Shown here in pieces: positions 11,818 to 24,620 of a stretch of 64,000 bases of DNA. Location: contig CP053149.1 of the NCBI GenBank assembly GCA_014607495.2, positions 186,001-250,000 on the forward strand, read 5' to 3'. Each line of letters begins with the position of its first letter. Within the stretch, counting starts at the first letter, position 1. The notes under the pieces were generated by a model. The model made no database searches, was not told the DNA's origin, and was given only the letters and a program-made list of their open reading frames with translations. Origin of the DNA: Carposina sasakii. Lineage: Eukaryota; Arthropoda; Insecta; Lepidoptera; Carposinidae. The position numbers and the translations under genes are program-made.

Positions 11818-14800
11818 CTAAAAATTACAGAAGAAATGTTTATAAAAACGTAAGATTGATTATTGATAGTGGTTTTCATAGAACCACTAATTAGTTCACA
11901 GTAAATGCATAGTATGCTACGACAAGATAATAAATACTGCGAGTTACTATGACACGGTATACTCGTAACGTTTTGTCTTATATGGTCATCATTTATATAT
12001 AAATTATTACCATTTCAAACGATTCGTTAAAAGTTACATTCTATATGTTAGGTAAATTTTTACGTAACATATTCCCCTCACGCGTGACTAAAATGAAGGC
12101 CCAAATTGGCTCGAATCGACGATATACTGTATTGTACGATGTATTATGATTCTCGTCAAGTGATAACATTAACACTATCATTATTTGTAGATTTAACCGG
12201 TAACGGTACAAAAGTCTCCTCACTCATAATCATCGTTAAATTTGTACAATAACTATTGGTAGATACATAGAAAACAAAATAACTAAACTCTCCGATGAAT
12301 ATAATAAAAATATACCTACGAAGATACCTAGTTAAAACTAGTTTTTTTTTTGCATTTGGTTCAAGACGATGTATTTCAAAACAGTTCGAGCAAAAGTAAA
12401 ACTGTATAACTTTATTAAAGTACGCTAATTTAAAGCCTCAGTAACTTTAAATAGCCCAAAAATAGTATTGATCCAAGTTACAGACTAAAAGTTAAAATTA
12501 TTATAATTTGTTTTTAATCACGTAGGTTTAGGACTAAAGTAATGTTCTAAGTTATTTCTATTTAGGCAAATTCTAATTGGCAGATTGCGGGTAGCACGTC
12601 ACCGCGCGTCTCTAACCACCCCGTAATTACAGTTCGCAGGTACTAGGATTAGTGACAGCTAATGTATGCCTCAGCTGTGTATCTAGCCTTACAGACCCGA
12701 CTAGATGACTAGCATGCGAGCACTAACTTACAAACTATTAAAGCCATTCACGTTTAAACCACCTTGATTTACGATTGAAAATTCAAACTGATCGTTTCGA
12801 ATTTCAATATATTTTTAGAACGGCCGTGTTGGGCGACATTTCATCACCAAACGAGCCATAAAACTGATAGATATATTTGACAAAAAAAAAAATCCGCGTC
12901 GGCGCGCATATGGCCGACTGATCCATCACAAAACGCGCGCGACGTGAGAGCTCATAAAGGTGTCGACAACACCGCGCGTAAATCACGCTCCCAAACGAAA
13001 CGAAACGACGAATTCAATAATAATTATTCATTGCACTTTATCAATGATTTATTGTCGCGCTATTGTACTTTTCCGGGCAGTAATTAATCCGACAAATCTG
13101 TTCCGAAATATTGTGGCGTCCCGCCCGATCCCGCCTGGTCCCACTCGGTCCCGCGTCTCCGGTATGCGGGACTGAACGTGTAATTTTTCCAATGTGACGT
13201 TTTTAATCTCGTTCCCTCGCACCAGGTTTGTTTTAAGTTCGATGCCTGCCCAAAAATTCAGGATCAATAGAGTGTTCTAGACTGCAACGGGAACGAAAAT
13301 AAACTAGGTTGTTATATTTTTGGTTCGACGCAGAGTTGTTTCTGAAAATGTGCATTTTGTTTTTTTAGGTCTATTGTGTAGCAAGTAAAAATAAGTACTA
13401 GATACCTACTATTAGAGGCAGACAAGACATGACTAGATTATTATGAATCACGCTTATCAATCTGTCGTTCAAACATTTTATATTGTATTACGAAAATGTA
13501 TGCTATTTCACTTAACGCTATCAAAGCCTAAACTATTCAACATTTAGCATAAATTTCAGCAGTCACAAGCCGAACTTCCAGAACGCTCGCATGCAAACAA
13601 ACTCATCGCATAATCCCATAATCCGGTTTTATATTCCGAAGTTACTTCGAACGGTATTGGAATCAAAATTGCCTTAAATATTAAAACGTTGAGGAGCATG
13701 TGGGTGGTGCAACACGCAGGTGCATCATGCGCGTTATGCTCGGCTGAGTGCTTGCAGTGGGTATTTATATGGGCACTTTCTGGTGGCGTAGTATATTTAT
13801 GTTACTATGTACTACGACTATTTGATAGTATATTGATGGTTAGTTATGATTATTTGTTCCTTACTCTGTGTTAGATTCCGTCCTCGTAGGCTACAGGATT
13901 AATCTTCACAATTTTTAATACACATTCGGCATTTATTGAGTTTATGTTATATAATTATATTTTCAGAGATTATGTATTTGTGGAAATAGATGTAGGTCGA
14001 TTATACTTGTATATAGGTAGGTAGTTATAAATTATGTTTTTTATAATACTCGCCTTGTGAAAAGGTTGAGCTCTTCTGAGTTGCGATGTTATACTATAAG
14101 AAACGTTATTCAAGAGTAAACTTATGTCACCAATCTCTTGACTAACTTTAATAACAATCTATTTGCACTCCTTATCTCAAACATCTAGCGATTACTACTA
14201 AAGACAATCGGTACCAATATTATGCTCCTGATAGATTATGTAAACACGTCTGCCCAGTAAGTTTGGATCAGGTATAGTTTACCGAGGAAGGCACTAAGTT
14301 ACGGACAGCAGGTCGCCTACCAGCCGACGCACTTGGTAACAAGTTGCCTCGGCTTATGTGCTTGAAAATCTGCTTTAAAATGTTTAGTTAATGCCGAGAG
14401 AATGCGTAAAATAGGTATCCGGTGCGAGTACAGTGCAAAAAGGTAAATAAAGGACATCAATTTAGTCTTCTTAGAAACTAGCCGACGCCTACGATTTCAT
14501 CCGAATAAAATTTAGAATTCCAAGTTTTCCCGTTCCCGTGGATTTTTTAGAAAATTCTATCTTAGCGGATACCTACTTCCTACAGAAAACACACCCTCCC
14601 CGTTAAATCTGTAAGGTCAGCTGTTCAGGCTGTGAGTTGACCGATCAGTCAGTCATTCGAAACAAAGGATTTTATATACATATATTTTTGGGGTTATCAC
14701 TAATCACCCAAAACACTGTGTATATCTTTTGTGCTAAACTAAAAATAAAGTTATACAAATCGTCGGTACTCTATACATATTATGTTATATACCAATATGA

Positions 14801-16903
14801 AAAGACTACAAATTATGAAAAGCGACTGTAGATTGAAAAGACTAGACAGGCCTTACAGTCCTTTCTATATGAGTTTCCACATGAGAGGGCGACACGAGTC
14901 TGCGGATAATAACAGTAATTCGGAAGGAGCCAATTAAACGTGACCTTTACAGAGATTATAAAACCTTATATAAAGCTTTTCAGCTCTATATGTCTATAGG
15001 ATTTATCGGCATAACGTATCTCCTTTCGTATACACTTCAATCTTACCCACTTATATAAGTACAATCGCGCTGAAGAACAATGTTTTTACCTTTTAACGGA
15101 TCGTTTTAAATTATTGTTTAACTTTGTTTTGGCTGTGTCCAACAACGTCCACTTCACGTTAGCGTTTTAGACATTATCAACGTCTCGTTTTTAGCGGTAA
15201 AAGTTGTCAAAATTTAGCACGATACGAAATGTACATATTATAACGTTTTAAACTGTTAAACGGTTGTGATTTAGTATCAGTAACATGTTCAGTAATAGTG
15301 CGATTGCCCTCCAGTACCCAGCTCCAATTCGTCACCTTTCCCGAAGGATTTATATGAGTATCTACGAAAAGCTGTTATGTGGTGAAAGCCTTCTTCCATA
15401 CCATCTACCATTATTCTAACCAAATGTACCGATGTATCACAAATTAATCAATTTGTATGTACAACTATCGCATGTTAATGCAATTCCATTACTCGTAGTA
15501 TAAGAAAATGTGTGCTATTTTAGAACATTCTTCAGTAAATAAACTGTAAGTGCTAATTAACTTCATTGTGCTAAGTAATTATAATTTCTAATTACCTACT
15601 CTCGCAAAACTTGTTAACAAACGAAGTCTTAATTAAATATATTCGCATTATTAGGACATACGACACAATATAGGTAAATAAATTAGATTAACTTTCGAAC
15701 CTGTTTTTATTAAACTAGCGTTGTAGTATTAGTGAGTGCACGGCTTCCTGGTTTTTATATTGTGCTTTTTTGAGAGCATATCTCTCCACTGTCTTCGTTT
15801 CTAAGGATTCTATGTTTCTACCCTGTTTATCTTGTTTTGTTCTATCTCTCATATTCCTGCCCTGTTCCCATTCATTTGGGATAGGCGTAATATGTTCTCT
15901 TCTTCCATTCATCTTATTATCTGTCATCTCGTTACATTTCGTTCTATTGTACCTGCATCCATTTTATTCTATAATTGTAAACTTTGATAAATCAACCAAG
16001 TAAATAATGCTTACTCATAGAGTATTTACAGCTTTCCCCTTGAGTGACACAGCTAGTTGGCACCTCTTCGATGTATTAAGCCGAGCCGGAGAATGCGCGC
16101 TGATTGCTATCCGCAGTTATTGACGAACTTTAGTCACCAGGTGCGAGACATACAGCACATAACACGCTAAAGCACACCATTTCCAAACAAACACTGCAAA
16201 GTATACTTCAAGTGCGGCAGACTATACCTAAATGATCCAATTATACACGTTTTATAGTTAAAGCTCTGATTTTACGGCTACATTAAAGTACACCTCTACA
16301 TAGTTCAAGGACAGTTTATTTGCGCACAATTACGCTGTCAGCCTCTTTCTAATTGGATTCTTTTTAAATTACTCGTCTCCAAGGTATTTTTGGGTGTCCC
16401 GAATGAAATAATTTCATTAAAACCTGTCTTTAAAAATAAACGTTCATTACGATGTTTTCTCGGGATTCCAACATGCCGAAGGCTGTTTAGGATTTTTCTT
16501 TCAATAAAAAGAAGTAGCGAAGTAATTAAGGTATTTTGGAAAAAATAATATGATTTTCTAAAGCACTGTATTCAGTCAAGAATGAATCCTAACTTGTATA
16601 TACAGTAGACAGAATACAAAGGGTACGTTGCACAAGTGCTTGTATCTGTAACACGACATACAAATCCTCTTGAGGCGTTTCGAAATGACATCCGCACTGC
16701 ACTGGAGCCTGAGACACAGACACGAGTGTCGTGAGTTAGTGTCCGGCTCGAGGATCGCTGTTGAGTGTACGTGGAGTGTCTGGACACTGCTAACGTTATA
16801 ACGCAATTTTATATTGTTGCTTGAATAATACTATTGTGAAGATTTAGAAAATGTTAGAATTTTAAAATCTTGTTATATTTTTGGGTTGTGTTGTAAATGT
16901 TAT
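11818..16903. other. No gene seen; intronic or intergenic DNA with GC-richer islands
   Basis: About 5 kb without recognisable coding sequence. Unique GC-richer blocks lie at 12588-12625, 12890-12975, 13105-13180, 14290-14360 and 16070-16145. The fragment 14520-14600 (TTTTCCCGTTCCCGTGG) resembles Helitron debris. Short open frames in 13.0-13.3 kb run on both strands and show no domain. Confidence 0.4.
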
Positions 16904-17110
16904 AAGTGGACGCCCGCGACTCCGTCTACGTGGACTGTAGAAAAAACAAAATGTCGAAATAATCTGGGATAAAAACATTTTCCCGGGATAAAAAGTAGCC
17001 TATATGGTCCTAAGTGGGACCTGTCACAATATATTCCTGAAAACTGCATCGAAATCGAGGTCCAGCCGTTTCTGAGATAAGCGTGCACAAAGATCGATAC
17101 GTTACAATTT
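16904..17110 (-). mobile_element. Helitron-like fragment
   Basis: On the minus strand the fragment ends GGAGTCGCGGGCGTCCAC, matching the 3' ends of the plus-strand copies at 21233-21530 and 23825-24178. Shared inner blocks are TTTTATCCCGGG and AAACGGCTGGACC. Helitrons insert between A and T and end in CTRRT. Here the final bases are slightly altered, so this is a decayed copy. Confidence 0.55.
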
Positions 17111-17142
17111 TATTATTATGTATCTGTATACAAAAATGTTAA

Positions 17143-17502
17143 TTTTAAAACATCAATAACCTCGCGAGACTAGGTAGCTACCATCATAAACTACAATATT
17201 TGGTCTACGAGTTTTGATAATTTGTCACATTTTACTTTCATACAAAAATAAATATCAATTTAATATTACCTCTGAATGTTCTTAAGTCTGTACATAAAAC
17301 TGAGGCGCGCGCGATCGCGGGCGTCAACCTTTTCGTATGCCTATCTACGAATGGAACATAGACTTACAAATGTCACGACAGTACAATGAAACTTGGAAAA
17401 TCATTTTTAATTAATGTATTGAGTTATGTTAAAACTCGTAGAACAATTGTTATTGTTTATGATCTTAGCTATCTAGTCTTGCGAGGTTATTGATGTTTAA
17501 AA
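17143..17502. mobile_element. TIR element flanked by TTAA
   Basis: The ends are inverted copies of about 45 bp: left CATCAATAACCTCGCGAGAC from 17151, and the same with one or two changes when the right end is read backward from 17495. Both sides are bordered by TTAA (17139-17142 and 17503-17506), the target duplication of piggyBac-type elements. The termini are T/A-rich rather than the CCC seen in many piggyBac families. There is no transposase, so it is a MITE of about 360 bp. Confidence 0.65.
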
Positions 17503-17574
17503 TTAATCCTGTATATACATATAATAAAATATAATATACTACAGAATAGATGATGTAAAGTACTACTAGTGCCT

Positions 17575-17725
17575 GTGTTGATGTGGGGCTTTACTAGAAT
17601 ACATCAGATGCATCTCTCTGCATGACGTAGAGTCTACTAAGGAACTCAGGGGGTTTATATGGCTGTGAGGATATCGTTCGTGATCCGGTAGTTCTGGCTA
17701 CTCCTTTGGGAACACAGCCATGTAA
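17575..17725 (+). repeat. Interspersed repeat family I
   Basis: Contains TGATGTGGGGCTTTACTAGA, ACTAAGGAACTCAGGGGG, GATCCGGTAGTTCTGGCTAC and GGGAACACAGCC. The same block order is at 62065-62255, and parts occur at 21055, 23430, 29760, 31010 and 49845. No terminal repeats or tails were identified, so the class is unknown. Confidence 0.55.
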
Positions 17726-19084
17726 ATATGCATGTATAGGTATGTAAGAATTACTATTAAAATGTTCATTTCAGTTAGGGCTCTAATGACTCCGGGGCTA
17801 TTAAAAAGTATGTAAAGAGCTTGTTTTGCTCCATTAGAGCTTTGTTCATGAAGAAAAATATTTTGTTATTTTCCAATACCTTTCCAAAAATATAATTCCA
17901 TTAACGAGAAATACGTGTTAGAATATAATTTCATAAAAGTTCATGTACCGTCTACGAAACAGATTTGGATTTTCTTTGCTTACCTACTTATTACTAAAGT
18001 TTTATGAGAAGGTGACATTTCTTTGCTTCGTAAGAATGTTCTGTTTCACCTACTTAACACTTTATAAATCTTCGAAGTGGTTCGTAGTTTTTTCTTTAAT
18101 CATCTTTCGTCCTTACTAACGTCCACGTCTTCGTCTGTGTAAACTTAAGCCTTAGCTTTTTCTACGTTTCCTTTGGGAATTTTGGGATTTTTTTTCTTAT
18201 CGGATTCCTAAGTTATATAAAGAACACACCCATCAAATTTTAGGTTTTTTAGATGTGCGGTTTAAGCTATGCTTTGATCCGTTAGTGAAGCTTAAAATCA
18301 GCGTAATATTAAAATTTCTAACAAAACAAAGTGCATAGTATTTAAAATATATATAAACTAATTACACAGGCTGTATCCTATATCTTGATTATATCTTGAA
18401 TATCTCACACATGAAAATATATAAACGTTCGTCCTTTTCATATCCGGACGTCCACCTAACATCACTGAAATATCGCAGGCCTCAAATGGCCGATTTATTT
18501 CGTGCTCAAATAGTTTGCTAACAAACTGCGTATTTCCATGGATATTTCTTTCAAATCCGATCGGTATTTACAATGATTGAGCTCGCCGGCATAGATTTAT
18601 GATTGGAGCGCAGTTTACCGCCACGCGCCGGCATCGCGGAATAAACCCGTATTTTTATATCATCGCCACCATTATATGATGAAATATTGTGCGCTCGTGA
18701 CTTCATAGTTTTATGCAGGAAGAAGTTTAGAATTGAGAATTTAATTAAAGTTTATTGGAAACTTCGGAACGAGAACTAGTATTGTTTACTCGAGTGATGA
18801 TTTAGAGATCCTGAGTTTAGAACTACATTTTTATTGAGTAAAAAAAAAACACTTTATTCCATACGTTTTGTTCTAGGCATGATTCTCGTTGCAATTGCAA
18901 GACAGGTGTATTAGTAATTAAGGTCAGTAGATTCCGAATACGATTGTCTCATCTGAAATTACATGATAATAATTAATAAACAGTTTAATTAATAAACATT
19001 ACGTTAGATACAAACGTGATGTATCATTTATCTTACTTCCACTTCATCCTGGTAGAACTGACATGCGAATATAATAAAAAGATT

Positions 19085-19300
19085 AATATAATAAAAATAA
19101 AAAGAGAAGGGATGAAAAATAACGTTGCCAATATGTAATTTAGAAAAGATATGGTAAAATTCGTCATCCGAGTAATTGACCCGGTGGCTCAGTGGTGAGA
19201 GCGCTGGCACGCGGAATGCAGAGGTCGTGGGTTCGATTCCCACCCGGGTGAGTAATTTATTCCGTTTCTTTATTAATAATTTTATAATAAAAAGATTATT
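19085..19300 (+). mobile_element. tRNA-derived SINE, family F
   Basis: The block 19178-19250 folds like a tRNA. It has a D arm with GCTC/GAGC, a T arm with GTGGG TTCGATT CCCAC, an A-box-like TGGCTCAGTGG (19185-19195), a B box GGTTCGATTCC (19230-19240), and an acceptor stem with six of seven pairs. The anticodon stem pairs poorly. The same flanks (TCGTCATCCGAGTAATTGAC before, GAGTAATTTATTCC or a variant after) accompany the copies at 44340 and 56810. It is therefore a SINE and not a tRNA gene. Confidence 0.75.
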
Positions 19301-20424
19301 CAATAAAATAAAATAGTTCAGTAAGTTACAACATTAAAGAGAGGGCAATCATAGAAATGAGCAGGATATTAATATAAGTGGGTTGGGGAGCAAAGAATAC
19401 TGAGTTGTATTGTGCAGAAAATGCAGTCGATTCCGGTTTGAAGTGTTTTTCCTTGCGCTCAGTAATTATATCTCTATTAGGTTTTATGGACAAAAGAGTA
19501 GGTCGTTAGTGTGATGGTAACTACATGCTTACGTTTAGTGGCGACTGACTTGTGTTAGCGTTAACTTTATGATAGAAATAGTTGTTTTCAGCGGCATTAC
19601 CGCAGGCTAAGGTTAGGATTTTTTAAGTTAATGCTTCAATATTAAGAATTAAACTACTTATTAAATTTTTCTAATATAATTAGATAACCTTCCCAAAATC
19701 ATATCCATTACCACGATGCCAATGTACCATTTAAAAATGGACTCTAGTAGTATTTCGTTGTGAAATTAATTGTTCATTCGTCACAAATACAATGTAATAT
19801 TGTCTGGCCTTTCTCAAACTCTATGAAATAAGTTATCTTCTAGAGTTGTAATGTTTATCTAGGTTCTGCCTTGTTTATAATACCTATATCACATCAGTAA
19901 TTTAACTTTACATAAACGTTTAGATAACGAAGTTCTTTCGGTACATTCTTTACTTATATTATTTTTAAATGGCAGTGAAGTGAAGTTCATTATTAATACT
20001 AAGTTCAAGTAGATTTGTCGGGCTCCTTTACCACACCAACGATACCTTATCTCAACAGCCTGTGTTTACAGCTATCTCCACTCGGCCAGACCGCAGCTCA
20101 GTCGGCCTACATTACCGTCTATGATACTCTAACTGGATTATACGCACAATCAAACCGTTACATTATTCCATCTACGCTAGTTTAGTTTCTGAAATTATAT
20201 AGTTAATAAGCTCGTATTCTTAATGTTAAATTTTCCTTTCAGGGCACTCGGTTAAGATGGCACTACTCTACTTTATATAATAGCAATGTCACATTTAATT
20301 AAAGATTTCTCTTATAACCTTGTCACATTTATGTGCCATGCAATAATCTAATTTCGACACATCTTGTAACTTCTACATGGAAAATAGTTAACCAGATACT
20401 AAAATAAAGTACAGAGAAGTATGT

Positions 20425-20590
20425 GACTATAAGTCAGTTTCAGTCATGGAATGTCCACTGCTGAACATATGCTTCGCCAACAACCTCCACTCCGACCGGT
20501 CGGAAGCGGCCTGCATCTAGCAGATACCAGCGACCGTGGCTAGGTCGCCAGTCCATCTATTGGGTGGCTTTCCCACGGCTCTAAAGTTTT
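20425..20590 (-). mobile_element. RTE-type LINE, 3' end fragment
   Basis: On the minus strand it shares blocks with the LINE at 52375-52745: GAAGCGGCC and CCGACCGGTCGGA versus TTCCGACTGGTCGG, GAGTGGAGGTTGTTGG, and the terminal part with ATGTCCAACAGTGGACAT or a variant. Only the last part of the reverse-transcriptase reading frame and its 3' tail remain. It is heavily decayed. Confidence 0.6.
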
Positions 20591-20779
20591 GTGTGACATA
20601 TATTTACTTCGCATTTGAAAGAATTACAATCAACCAAGTATATAAATATAACAAATAACCCTATTTATAATACCCTTATTCAATTGCCTATCCACCCTTG
20701 TTACGCGTACAAATAAAAGTCAAAAGGGGTGTAATTTTTAAATGTTATCAATTAACCCTCGAAATAGGGCCTAACAGGC

Positions 20780-20930
20780 CAAACGCTCGCCGATGGGAAA
20801 CGAAATCAAACGTTCGATATTAAAAACCCTTCGCTAAAAGGTCCGGGCCCTACGAGGCGAGAAATTAAAGGTCTACTGGACCCCCGGGGCCCCCGGGGCC
20901 GAGCCCACACTAGTTTTTTCACGTGATTTC
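20780..20930. other. GC-rich unique island
   Basis: Includes GGTCCGGGCCCTACGAGGCG and a GGACCCCCGGGGCCCCCGGG run within AT-rich DNA. A Gly-Pro-rich frame on the plus strand is only about a dozen codons before a stop. It could be a conserved non-coding element, a CpG-rich regulatory block or a very short exon. Nothing decides between these. Confidence 0.3.
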
Positions 20931-21054
20931 ATTTTCACGCTGAAACTTGTTATATTTGTGAATCATCGGAGTTAAGGGGGTATGAAATAGGAAACTTTAT
21001 TTTAAGGAAAATATCGGTAAGTAATATTAGAAAATAACCTACGACGGAGATTAC

Positions 21055-21145
21055 ATTCTATCTATGCTAAGCAAGTAGGATCTCCCTTATGATCGTGCAG
21101 TGTTGGCTGCTTTTCTGGAAACACAGACGTGTCTGTATATCATGC
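21055..21145 (+). repeat. Interspersed repeat family I, fragment
   Basis: Contains CTATGCTAAGCAAGTAGGAT, GATCGTGCAGTGTTGGCTGC and GGAAACACAGACGTGT, in the same order as the 17575 and 62065 copies. Confidence 0.5.
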
Positions 21146-21232
21146 CAATTTTGATGGAACGCATCCTTCTATAAATGAGAGCAATTGTCTTTGCTATACA
21201 TTATGTATCTTTCTGATAGTATAGTTATAATA

Positions 21233-21530
21233 TCTTAATATATATAAATCTCGTGTCACAATGTTTGTCCTCAATGGACTCCTAAACCACTTAACCGATT
21301 ATAATAAAATTCGCACACCATGTGCAGTTCGATCCAACTTGAGAGATAGGATAGTTTAAATCTCAAATTATAGTCGCAATTTTAATTTATTGCTAATTAT
21401 TTGTCTGTTATACCTTTCGACTTGGTTGAGTAAGTAATCAATAGATGGCGCTGCTTTGGTAAACCGACAAACGTGTCATATAAGCTACAATTCAATTTCC
21501 ACGCGGACGAAGTCGCGGGCGTCCACTAGT
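21233..21530 (+). mobile_element. Helitron-like non-autonomous element
   Basis: Starts with TC in an AT run and then AAATCTCGTGTCACAATG. It ends CGGGCGTCCACTAGT, matching the Helitron 3' rule CTRRT. The interior has CTAAACCACTTAACCGATTA and GGCGCTGCTTTGG. It has no Rep/helicase ORF, so it would be mobilised in trans by rolling-circle transposition. A subterminal hairpin (GCGGACGAAGTCGCGGGC region) lies just before the 3' end. Confidence 0.65.
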
Positions 21531-22189
21531 AACTATATATATATTATGTTTCTAGTTTAGGAGCAAGCATATTTATTATCCTTTGAGAATACTCCACACC
21601 TGGTGACTAAGTCTATTCCCTCACGGGGAAAGGAAACGCAACCTGATTTTAAACGAAGTTACAGAACTTATTGCATCGCCGTCGAAATCTAGTTTGGAGA
21701 GAGTTATGGCGGTTCCATAGAAATATACCTATATACATACATAGATACAAGCCCATTATCTCCAAAGAGGTTAGGCAGAAATTGTACAGATTATAAACAC
21801 ACTTTTTAAAAGCACAATAATAGGTACATGTTACATATTTTTTAGATAGTTTAGAAAAGGAAAAGATCTTCCTATGCTGCATTTATATCTCCCTGTCCTA
21901 ATTTTAGATTACGTACATACATGCATATATAGGTAGTGTTCAACTTTAGATTAACTGAAGTATATTTTGAAATTTCGATGTCGAGCGTCATACTCACATC
22001 ATTCAATCTCCGACTCACAATGAATGCGTGTACGCTATTGGGCAAACGAGTACTTACAAGTCAAGCCTAGCTTTTAATCCAGATCTGGCGTTCCCTCTAT
22101 ATTAATATATCCCAGCATTGTTCCGCTAAGAATGCCGCCAATTTCTTTGAAGTCACAATAACAAGGAGTATCTCGAGTTGTGATGTAAT

Positions 22190-22460
22190 TTAAGCCAAGG
22201 ACGCGAGGTGAGCTCCTCCGGCATTCGGAGAGGCTCTTGATTAATCTCGAGCCAAATCCGAGCCGTTTTAATTAAAATGGGATTATCTTGCGGTTGCAGG
22301 AGGCCTAACTCGAACAGCAGGTGTTTTGAGGAGATGGTTTGTAGAATCTAGTTTAGACTTGGTGAGAACCGCGCAGTTCTTACGCGGCCCAAGCGGTGAG
22401 GCAATCTCATAGATGATGCTTGCGAGACGATAGCATTACGGCGCGTAAAAAGATGAGCTT
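22190..22460. promoter_or_regulatory. Candidate conserved non-coding island
   Basis: A 270-bp GC-richer block that is not repeated in the window has no long open frame. It contains motif-dense sequence such as TTAATCTCGAGCC, TTTTAATTAAAATGGGATTA (with a homeodomain-type TAAT core and a GGATTA Otx/bicoid-like site) and TTGCGGTTGCAG. It lies downstream of the last secure exon. An enhancer role is inference from composition only. Confidence 0.25.
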
Positions 22461-22705
22461 AAGAGGTATCATTAGTTTCGTTTTTCGTGATTGTGACACT
22501 AGGCCAAAATTGCTTGTGTAACTTCCAGAACAACGTTAGTTCGTAGAATAAAGTCGCGGGTAGAGTGAACTGTATTGAAAAGCTAATTTTATTGGCAGTC
22601 GAGGGCCTCAAAATCAAAGATATCTAATTTGTCGATTGTGATTTTTTATTATATTGCATTTTACATTTGTTACGGTTTGACAAGTATACATACTTGACAT
22701 ACATA

Positions 22706-22965
22706 TAATCACGCCTTTAGCCCTTACGGGGTAGGCAGAGCACCAAGGGCCGATAGAACCACATGGTGCCACTTCTGACCAATTTTGGGGGTATACGAGT
22801 TTAACTATTATGTATAAGTTCGGTTAGTAGTGACAGGTGGTCAGCCCATCGCCCACAAAACACCAAGACCCTCTTGTCCCTCTACTGACTTGTACAGTAT
22901 GCCCGGGAAGAGAAGCAGTAGTATTATACGTTTTTTTTTCACTCCCAGAGCAGCATAGAACTATA
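22706..22965 (+). repeat. Interspersed repeat family C, near full length
   Basis: Runs from AATCACGCCTTTAGCCC through ACCAATTTTGGGGGTATA, AAAACACCAAGACCCTC and TTCACTCCCAGAGCAGCATA. It aligns with the copies at 26541 (reverse) and 58565 (same strand). The T-run before CACTCCCAGAG may be a reversed A-run. Confidence 0.7.
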
Positions 22966-23429
22966 ATTTGGCATTTTGTGGCTTTAATATGGTCGCTAAA
23001 GTAAAACTAAAAATGGTTTTAATCGTCTACTCCTACTATCGAATCTTATCTACGAGTATGGTATGTACGATGCTGCGTAGGTGGTACCGACTTGACAATA
23101 GCAGCTCCTCTATGTCTTTCGTCTATGTGCCTACTTCGCTATCGAGCGAGCAGCCAAGAGGCTCGGCGCTGCATCGATTAGCCGATAGGCCGGCAGCTTT
23201 TCTGCTGATGCGTGAACTCCGATTAACTGATCACGGGATTATGAGTATAATTGTTTTTACATACTGAGCTGTCTATAAATACTTTCTCTTATAGTATGGA
23301 AATAGAGACGTTACGATATTAATGTCTTAATTTTTGGAGTTGAGCAGTCGCAAAGTCTAATTCTAAGTTACATTTAACTAAGTTTTGTAATGTGTACGTA
23401 TTCAAAAATGAATAGAAGACCTGCAGGCT
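22966..23429. other. No gene recognised; 99-codon open frame of unknown status
   Basis: A plus-strand frame at 22968-23267 overlaps a GC-richer block (23085-23230) with GAGCGAGCAGCCAAGAGGCT. The translation shows no domain that I recognise and starts inside the end of a repeat. Its composition could also reflect a repeat that occurs only once in this window. Confidence 0.3.
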
Positions 23430-23520
23430 GTAATTTATCTATATCCAAATGTATATCTCCTTTGTGATCCTTCAGTTCTGGCTACTCATTTTTTGGTAAA
23501 ACAGCGGTATGTATATCGGT
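23430..23520 (+). repeat. Interspersed repeat family I, fragment
   Basis: Contains TGTGATCCTTCAGTTCTGGC and TTGGTAAAACAGC in the order found at 17575-17725 and 62065-62255. Confidence 0.4.
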
Positions 23521-23824
23521 GCCGCAAAACAGCTTATCGATGTATGTTAACGCAACATTTTTCACCAAATAATTTTTCGTTGGAACGATTTCTTCGCGAG
23601 AACAATTTGTTTCGCAAACAAACCATTAAGTTAGTTCTCCAAGCCTTACCCTTACGTAATTGGGTACATATGACATGCAGATTCTGCGTTACGCTCCCAG
23701 AATAAGAATGTTTCGGTGTTCACGTCTTGAACATTTGCTCTATTCGTTCGTAAATAACTAGCAATAGAAGGCCCATTTTGTTCATGTAAATAATAAAAAA
23801 AATTAAGATTAAAAACTTATACAT

Positions 23825-24178
23825 CTTCTATATCTATATCTATACATATAATAAAAATGTAAAGGATCGCTGTCTGTACATGGAAGATATATGAGAAAAA
23901 AATATTACAGAAGACCTTTATCAACGCAATACCCAAAATAATGATTTTTGGAATTTTTGTCTGTTTGTCGGTTTGTCTGATTATCTGTGCGTTTGTGCAC
24001 GCTAATCTCAGAAACGACTGAACCTAATTCAATGCAGTTTTCAGGAATATATTATGACAGGTTCCACTTAACATATAGGCTACTTTTATTCCGGGAAAAT
24101 GTTTTTATCCCGGATGATTTCGACATATTTTTGTTTTATCTGTAGTCCACGCCGACGGAGTCGCGGGCGTCCACTAGT
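23825..24178 (+). mobile_element. Helitron-like non-autonomous element
   Basis: Starts in TCTATATCTATATC and ends GTCGCGGGCGTCCACTAGT. Inside are AGGCTACTTTTATTCCGGG and TTTTTATCCCGGATGATTTC, both shared with the copies at 38985-39512 and (reversed) 16904-17110. It lacks coding capacity. The 3' end fits the Helitron CTRRT rule. Confidence 0.65.
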
Positions 24179-24564
24179 ACTTAATATTATTTATCCGAAA
24201 GAAGAATATGGCAACCATTATCTCTCCTCTGGTATTCAACAGTCGAATGTATGTTATCTAAACGTACACACATATACACATAGATGGCTGTTCTCTCGAA
24301 ATAAGATCACTAGAAGTACAAACATCGCAAGTTCGTGAATAATATCCAACAGCCATGTTTAGCTTTGTTGTAGATTACAAGTTCCTGCTCATCCTGTCTG
24401 AGATAAAGACCCCGAGTTCCTTATTCGATTCTAATATTAGTTTTCTTGTGAAGCTCCGAATCAGCGCAGGCATTATTTGAAGTCAAGGCACCTCTACTCT
24501 TATCATACATTATAACGTTTATATGGTTTTTTCACTCTCCTCTTTAAATTTACTTTTAAAATAA

Positions 24565-24620
24565 GTAATTTACGCACTTCAGAATACATTAACCTATTCC
24601 TAGACTAGATCCCTAAGGTT
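24565..24620 (-). mobile_element. SINE family B, small fragment
   Basis: Contains CGCACTTCAGAATACATTAA and GATCCCTAAGG, a degraded version of the tail half of family B. Confidence 0.45.

Noticed and set aside
15715..16003. Overlapping open frames on both strands
   Set aside because: Pyrimidine-rich low-complexity sequence keeps both strands open. The hydrophobic plus-strand peptide is a by-product.
19178..19250. tRNA gene-like fold with A and B boxes
   Set aside because: The anticodon stem is poor, and the same flanking sequence accompanies two other copies (44340 and 56810), so it is a tRNA-derived SINE.
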